In this document: one piece after another, positions 58,161 through 64,000 of the stretch
Layout: the number at the start of each line of letters is the position of its first letter
Numbering within the stretch: the first letter of the stretch is position 1
From: Erythroxylum novogranatense
Taxonomy: Eukaryota; Streptophyta; Magnoliopsida; Malpighiales; Erythroxylaceae
Reading direction: 5' to 3'
Assembly (NCBI GenBank): GCA_029891385.1
Contig: CM057228.1
Location: 82,324,964 to 82,388,963 of the forward strand
DNA: 64,000 nt
Translations under genes and position numbers: made by a program
The notes under the pieces: generated by a model
Databases searched by the model: none
Told to the model about the DNA's origin: nothing
The model's input: only the letters and a program-made list of their open reading frames with translations

Positions 58161-58790
58161 CCAGGTAACTCTTCAGGAAACACATCCTAGAACTCCCTAA
58201 CTACTGGAATGTCTTGTACACCCTGCTTAACTCTAGTATCAATGATGTGGGCTAAAAAAGCCTCACATCCACCCTACATCAACCTCAATGCACTCATGAA
58301 TGATATCATTCTAGTTATCACTGCCTGAATAACTCCTCTGAATACTGCCCTCGACTGACCAGGAGATTCTAATACTACCTCCTTGGTGTAGCAATTCATA
58401 ATGGTCCTATGGGCAGTGAGCCAATCCATGCCTAGGATCACATCTATCTCCGTCAACTGTAATATAATAAGGTTTGCCTCCAAAATTGCTTGATCAATTC
58501 TAATTAAGCATCCTTTACAAACCTCTCCTATAACAGTAGTACTGCCTATTGCATACTCACCTCCAATCCATACTGTAGTAACTCCCTATCACAATGTAAC
58601 GTGCATGTCAAATGTGGTGTGATAAAAGAGTGTGTGGATCTTGGATCTAGCAGTGCAAAAGCCTCAAAGTCATAAATAAGAAGCGCACCTGCTACCACAT
58701 CTGGTGAGTCTTGAGCCTCCTGCCTAGTTATGGCATAGACCCTGGCTTGGGATTGTAGTCGGTTGCCCCACCCCTCAGTCCTCATGGAAG
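58161..58790 (-). pseudogene. Gypsy F aspartic protease
   Basis: Minus strand. 58546-58785: ARVYAITRQEAQDSPDVVAG, then ALLDPRSTHSFITPHLT, the active-site region where the usual Asp-x-Gly-Ala/Ser is D-P-R-S, so the Gly position is lost. 58274-58483: LTEIDVILGMDWLTAHRTIM, the conserved second half. A stop and frameshift separate the halves. Confidence 0.87.
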
Positions 58791-59474
58791 AAGTCCCAAC
58801 TCTCCCTCTGACTTTAACTCTGCCTCTTTGTCCAGACCCATCACCTCGGCTCTGCTGGACTGTAGTGTTACTCCCAGATCGCCTACTGACAGCAGATTGA
58901 GTCTCTAAAGTAGCTGGACAATCCCTAATCTGGTGATCTATGGAGTCTCATTTAAGACAAGATTCAGTCAATCTCCAACACTCACCACCATGCCTCTTCT
59001 CATAGTGCTCACAAACTGGAAATTGATTTAGAGCCGTACCCCTTCCCCTGCCAGTCTGTGAAAATCTACCCCTCTGCCCAGTTCTTGACTGCCTGGCTCT
59101 ACCTAATGATCTGAATGCTCTGTTCTGGCGCTTATTATAGCTCCTGCCAGAACTGCCCTGACTCTCACTAGACCTCTTTCCTCTAGACGCTTACCTAGTC
59201 TCAACTTGTTTCTCCCTTATTAGTTGTTCGATTCTATTTAAATCAGCTCTTAACTCAATGAAAGTATCCATATCTGACCTCGCCAACCTTATTCTAATCT
59301 CCATATTAAGCCTATTCTCAAACCTTCTTCACTTGTCTTCTTCTGTAGGGATCAAAGCAATAGTATAACCCATCAATTCATTAAATCAGACCATACTCAG
59401 CCACTGACATCCTGCCTTGCTTCAATTCCAATAACTCCTGCATCTTCATCTCCAGATAGATCTTAGGCATGTAG
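58791..59474 (-). pseudogene. Gypsy F gag remnant, cut by copia G2
   Basis: Minus strand. MKMQELLELKQGRMSVAEY (59400-59460), an arginine-rich segment (58860-59200), and two knuckle-like motifs, CEHYEKRHGGECW (58985-59025) and DHQIRDCP (58915-58945). Several stops and a frameshift. The N-terminal half would lie right of the G2 insertion, outside the window. Confidence 0.8.
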
Positions 59475-61299
59475 TGTTAGAGTAGTGCCCTGAAGGCAAT
59501 CGCCTTTAGCGCATTTTGTACAAATTTGTGTACAGTCTTTATAAATAAATAAAGAAAGGCATATTTCATTAATTTGTTGTTCATTATTTATGAACTGATA
59601 TAGATCTGTAATCAAATTAACGAAGTCCATGATATATGACATAGCATGAAGGAAATTATGATGTGATCACACTACTGAGATTCCTATCATGTGCAATTAT
59701 GTCATTATCTAAATTATCCTAGTCATAGGATTATCGAGCACGGACATCTAGAATCCGGAAGACTAGCACATCTCATGCTCCTTGATTTGATCAAGCGGTG
59801 GATCTCGAAACTGTAAATATGAGATATTTAGGGTTGAGATGTGGATGCTTACTAGAGGTAGTAAGTACATTGGATGACCTGCCATGAGATCATCACATGG
59901 ATGTTCTATTCTAATGTCAGTGATAATCTCATCATAGCAATGGTGCAAGTATCCTTAGACTTGAGGTATTCAAGGATATCTTGAATACTTGATTACGTGC
60001 TTTGAATCCATTCCTTGTTGCCTTACTGAGGTCGCTCATAGGGTGGTGCTTGGGTACAGTTTGAGGTATTCAAGGTAATTGAGTAGCCAATAGAGGATTC
60101 ACCACTTCTGTGATAGCAGAAGATGATACCCATGGCCTCTTGTCAGGGTCATTACTTAGAAATCTCTGGCCGGAATATGTATGTCGTGAAGAGTGTCTTG
60201 ATGACATATAAAGTAATGAGTCCCGTGACAAGAACTGAAATCACTTGGACTAGATTTGGCGTAGTCGACCTAGTGAGAGTTGACACATTGCCCATACTCA
60301 TAACCAAGTAGGGTATAAGATGGTGAAAGGACGAATTGCACGGTAATTGTCTATGGAAAGGTTCGTGATATGGTTCATGATGAATATATATTCATTCGTC
60401 AAACCAATTACTTTCCGGTCAATTGGAGTTCATGATGTGTTGCTAGATTCCGCTCATGACTTGCTTAGATTAAGTGTTAATCTAAGTGACCAACATAACC
60501 GAGAACCTAATGGGTCACACGCATAAGAGTGTCTCGGAGAACTTGTAAAATAGTTTTGGACAGAGTTCCAATATATGGAGAGCAATCGGATTAAATGGAT
60601 CCCGATGAGATCGAGATATGTCCCGATGAGATCGCGACATCAACATTGCTGAAAAAGGTTTCCGAGGGTTTTCCCATACCGGGACCCGGTAGGACCGACC
60701 CTAGTATGACTGGACCACTTCAGCATTTATTTATATATAATTAATTAATTAATTAATTAATTAATTAATTAATATATATATGATTAACGTGGAGGAAGGA
60801 GGAGAAGACATCATTTTGCCTTTATATATATATATATATATATAAAGGGTTAGGTGGATGGATGACTCACCATTAGCATTTTATATGTCTTGAAAAATGT
60901 TAAAAGACATATAAAAAGGTGAGTTAGAAAGGTGATGGTCGGGTGATTGAAAAAGAGGAAGTAAGGTTTTTGAGAAAAACCTAAGTCTTCATCTTCTCCA
61001 TCGATTCTTCACTCTCTCCTCCAAGTTTTTCATCCTCCATCTTCATTGATTCAAGCTCTCCATAGAACAAAGGTAAGATCTAGCAGTCTTTAATTTGTTC
61101 TAGCTATTCCCGGGTCAAAGGGTTTGTCCCGGTTAGGTTCTCCGATCTTTGCGTGGATACCGTTAGAGACGGTCTCCTTTGGTCGTTCGGTTTGAGTTTG
61201 TTATATATATACACATGGATCCTGGCTTTGGAAGGTCCCGAACAAAATTTTGTTTTCCCTTTAGTAGACATGTGATGCTCACACCGGGATTTTCCTACA
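59475..61299 (+). mobile_element. 5' LTR of copia G2
   Basis: TGTTAGAG to TTTCCTACA, 1825 bp, followed by the primer site. Colinear with the G1 LTRs in inverse orientation over most of its length, but its first part lacks the ~95 bp with AAGTCGACTT copies found at the G1 LTR start; it is a subfamily or a separate branch. An ATTA run lies at 60732-60780 and an AT run at 60823-60845. Inserted in the gag of F. Confidence 0.9.
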
Positions 61300-61300
61300 G

Positions 61301-61312
61301 TGGTATCAGAGC
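61301..61312 (+). promoter_or_regulatory. Primer binding site of G2
   Basis: TGGTATCAGAGC, one base after the LTR end; initiator-Met-tRNA type. Confidence 0.93.
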
Positions 61313-62422
61313 CACTTGTGTCGTATATAACAACAAAACCATGACTAGGTCGGAGTTGCTATAGCTTGTGATGATGATGCATGTTATATGTGTTGAATTT
61401 CGAATTCAGTATGAGATGTAGTTTTCGAAATTTTCTTGCCCAGATATGTTCACAAGATGTTGTTGCATATGTCTGTGGAAGCCCGGAATTTATCAATGTG
61501 ATTTGATATAGTTTTGCTAATTTATTCTCTAATGTGCTGGGTGCTGTCTTTGTGCACATTCACTGAACAGGCATGCTTATAAATTCGAGAATAAATTATA
61601 GAAATTTTTTTTTTCGGATTTTCTTTCACATACATGTCCCTAAGATATTTATTAATGTCTATGTGGATTGAAAAATGTTTTCGAGGTGATTTACTATTTA
61701 TTTGAAAATTTATTGTGTTCTGCTGGGAATAGCTGTGTTAAGGAACACAGATTTTGCATTGGCTTTGTTGCTGAGGTTGAATGAGTTTTTGATGGAAATA
61801 AATCCTGAAAAACTTCATGGAGCATGTTGGGAACATTTAGTAACCTCTGTAATTTTCTCAGAATTTATTGAAATTTTTTCAATGGGTTTTTGAAGCAAAA
61901 CATAGAACTTGGCAGTTTTGAGAAAATTGTTGGAGTTGTTTTGTTTGAACTAAGAAATTGTGTAATTTTCAGTTCCAATGCCTTGGATCATTTTTATGGT
62001 GATTAAAAATGTGTTACATTGATGTTGTATGCTTGTCTAAATGAATTTTTTGAAATTAGGTTTCCAAATAATTTTTGGATGTCAAATATGTCTCATTAGC
62101 GTCTCGTTAGTATATTCCCTTATCTTGATTGTTTTGGCCGTCACAAATTTTGTGACCAGTGCCGAAGTAGTCTTGATAAAGTATAGACTACCTAGAGATA
62201 CTTAGGTTGATAATTTGATATTCTCTAATTATTTGGAAATCCAAGTGAATAACAGTATATTCACCGATTTCAAATTCTTCATATATAGTTTGACTATATA
62301 TGGTAAGCAACAATGAAAGTGTTTCATTGGTACATCATAATAATGTGTATTAGACTTGGTGTTGTGAATTTGAACTACACGAATTGAGAAATTGGCCGAT
62401 TAGATAGCATTTTCTCTTCGAT

Positions 62423-62596
62423 AAGTCGACTTACACAATGTACAAGTCGACTTGTCCGTGCACTGTAGACGCATAAGTCGACTTGCACAATGGTACAAGT
62501 CGACTTGTTTCGGTATACGATTACAAGTCGACTTACACATGCATAAGTCGACTTACACAGAGGCATAAGTCGACTTATACATACACAAGTCGACTT
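62423..62596. repeat. Eight-copy AAGTCGACTT palindrome array in the G2 leader
   Basis: Copies start at 62423, 62444, 62475, 62497, 62525, 62545, 62567 and 62587; spacings 21, 31, 22, 28, 20, 22, 20. Core intact in all eight; the spacers differ from those of G1. Confidence 0.95.
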
Positions 62597-62803
62597 ATAA
62601 CATGCAAAGGAGGGATGATGGATGATTTTAGGTATAAATTTAATGTGATTGATGAAGTGCCCTAAGTTATTCCATATAGTCATAGTGATTATAATCCTAC
62701 GGCTTGGAGAAGAAAAAGATGAGACCTGAAAACCCTCAAATCATATGAAAACTAACGCCTTCCATTAATATGGGGAGAACCGAGTTCTTATAGAGTTGTG
62801 TTG

Positions 62804-63187
62804 TTAGGCAAACCCAAGCTCACTCTATACTGGATATGTTCGAACCATGAAAATGAGATTTTCGGATTAATGGGTGGTTTTCACTAGAAGCGTTGATTTG
62901 TTGAGCAAACTCAAGGTCAACGTGGACGAGAGGCGAATTGGGTAGTGTACATCGATGTACACGCATCAAGAGTTGATAACCCAATGTGTGTGCATACATC
63001 AAAAGTTGATAGCACTAGTCGATAGTTGCACCTAAGATGGAAATGGTATGATTGGTACCTGCCGATTGAACTAAGGTGACTTGTTGGGCAAACCCAAGGT
63101 CATTTTAGGAATGTCGGATATCTATCTATGAATTGGTATGACCGATACCTACCGATTGAACTAAGGTGGCTTGTTGGGCAAACCCAA
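62804..63187 (+). repeat. Four CAAA-loop hairpins in the G2 leader
   Basis: 62804-62817 TTAGG-CAAA-CCCAA (one A-C mismatch), 62901-62914 TTGAG-CAAA-CTCAA, 63084-63097 and 63174-63187 TTGGG-CAAA-CCCAA. The last two belong to a ~91-bp tandem duplication. Confidence 0.82.
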
Positions 63188-63374
63188 GGTCATTTTTAGG
63201 AATGTCGGATATCGACCCACTAGGACATTTGTCGTAATGTTTCTTGAATTCGTACTGAGGGTTATGGATTCCATGAAACTAGTGGGAGCCATATGCATAT
63301 CATGCAAGTCCTTATGATTATGCATCTATTCCTATTCTAACATTCTTTCTCTCTTTCCCTTTAGGTTATTGAAG

Positions 63375-64000
63375 ATGACTTCAAGTGTGAACTTGCGCTC
63401 GCTTATGGAATCCAACAAGTTAACTGGACCAAATTTTCTAGATTGGCTAAGAAATCTGAGAATTGTTCTCAGGTCTGAGGAGCTGGGATATATCCTAGAT
63501 GTTCCACTTCTTGATCCACCTACTGCTGATGCTTCTGATGAGGATCAGAAAGCATATCGAAAGCATCTTAAAGACAGTGACATGGCTACCTGCATCATGC
63601 TTGCCTCGATGTCACCAGAGCTGCAGAAGCAGCATGAGTCTATGGATGCTCATACCATAGTGTTTCATCTTAGGGAGCTGTTTGATGAGCAAGCTCGGTC
63701 TGAAAGGTTCGAGACCTCGAGGCTACTCTTCACTACTAAGATGACTCCAGGTTCATCTGCAGTGCAGAATGCACTGAAGATGAATGGGTATATTGAGAGA
63801 TTGGCCATCTTAGGTTTTGTCATGGATTATGAATTAAGTATTGACTTAATTCTGGTTGGATTATCTGATAGTTATTCACAGTTTGTGTTAAACTATCGGA
63901 TGAACCAAGTATCCACAACAATCCCTGAGTTGATCAATATGCTCAAGACAGTAGAGCAAGCTATCAAGAAAGATAACAAGCAAGTGCTGATGGTGGATTC
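63375..64000 (+). CDS. Copia G2 gag (open to the window end)
   Basis: ATG at 63375, open for 208 codons with no stop, continuing beyond the window. Gag of a Ty1/copia element; it forms the particle that packages the RNA and houses reverse transcription in the cytoplasm. Visible: LTGPNFLDWLRNLRIVLRSE near residues 17-36, DMATCIMLASMSPELQKQHE and MDAHTIVFHLRELFDEQARS in the middle, LAILGFVMDYELSIDLILVG near 155-175, a Lys-rich stretch KKDNKQVLMVDS at the end. G1 gag matches along its length but is broken. The start is chosen as the first ATG before the conserved block. Whether pol is also intact cannot be seen. Confidence 0.9.
   Translation, partial: MTSSVNLRSLMESNKLTGPNFLDWLRNLRIVLRSEELGYILDVPLLDPPTADASDEDQKAYRKHLKDSDMATCIMLASMSPELQKQHESMDAHTIVFHLRELFDEQARSERFETSRLLFTTKMTPGSSAVQNALKMNGYIERLAILGFVMDYELSIDLILVGLSDSYSQFVLNYRMNQVSTTIPELINMLKTVEQAIKKDNKQVLMVD

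Larger units (their letters stand above)
61313..63374 (+). other. Long non-coding leader of G2
   Basis: About 2.06 kb between primer site and gag ATG, close to the ~2 kb of G1. Contains the palindrome array (62423-62596), four CAAA-loop hairpins (62804-63187), an 18-nt palindrome (62945-62962) and a ~91-bp direct duplication (about 63040-63220). Short ORFs such as 61702-61893 have no family resemblance. Confidence 0.8.

Noticed and set aside
55296..59474. Endogenous pararetrovirus (caulimovirid)
   Set aside because: An integrase with zinc finger and a flanking LTR with polypurine tract are present; movement protein is not. It is a Ty3/gypsy element.
62483..62665. ORF with repeated TSRL residues
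   Set aside because: Translation of the AAGTCGACTT array; no ORF of this kind is kept in the G1 leader.

Overview
The window is a piece of plant nuclear heterochromatin, most likely from a eudicot (inferred from the lineages present; the species cannot be told). Nearly all of it is LTR retrotransposons inserted into one another. Ty1/copia and Ty3/gypsy (chromovirus-like) pol fragments, initiator-Met-tRNA primer sites, 5-bp target duplications and a HARBI1-like DDE transposase all point to a plant. I see no intact host gene, no rRNA, no convincing tRNA, and nothing prokaryotic. Family letters below are local names.

Layout. 1-1511: end of a giant LTR (family D, minus). 1512-4890: LTR and broken pol of gypsy E (minus). 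4891-5893: LTR-like fragment X (minus). 5894-19792: 3' part of copia A1 (plus), whose 3' LTR (8100-19792) is split by a complete copia G1 (8157-17781, minus). 19793-20827: HARBI1-like transposase pseudogene with two introns, cut off by the end of the A1 LTR. 20828-24604: no clear gene; a minisatellite, a hairpin and a possible RING-like exon. 24605-45677: solo LTR of family A (A2) with target duplication CTTAA; it holds copia B (24861-34119), which holds copia C (25175-29716), and also the non-autonomous element D (34886-44573, two ~4.6-kb LTRs around 408 bp). 45678-47603: degenerate chromovirus H with an inversion junction. 47604-55295: two consecutive LTRs of gypsy F, each with a different minisatellite. 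55296-59474: decayed F gag-pol (minus). 59475-64000: 5' LTR, primer site, long leader and open gag of a second G-type copia (G2, plus), which runs off the window.

Dating from nesting: A1 postdates the transposase gene and predates G1; A2 predates B and D; B predates C; F predates G2. The G2 gag is open for 208 codons, whereas G1 is a pseudogene.

Most interesting signal: non-coding, self-complementary structure that keeps pairing while its sequence changes. (1) The LTRs of D, F and X share a string of hairpins (H1-H4), followed 200-330 nt later by a further hairpin (H5), a pyrimidine tract and a 3'-splice-like CAG. (2) The leaders of G1 and G2 carry arrays of the 10-nt palindrome AAGTCGACTT plus four UUGnn-CAAA-nnCAA hairpins, between primer site and gag, where retroelement RNA dimerisation and packaging signals would be expected. 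All pairing was read by eye; no folding or covariation statistics were run.
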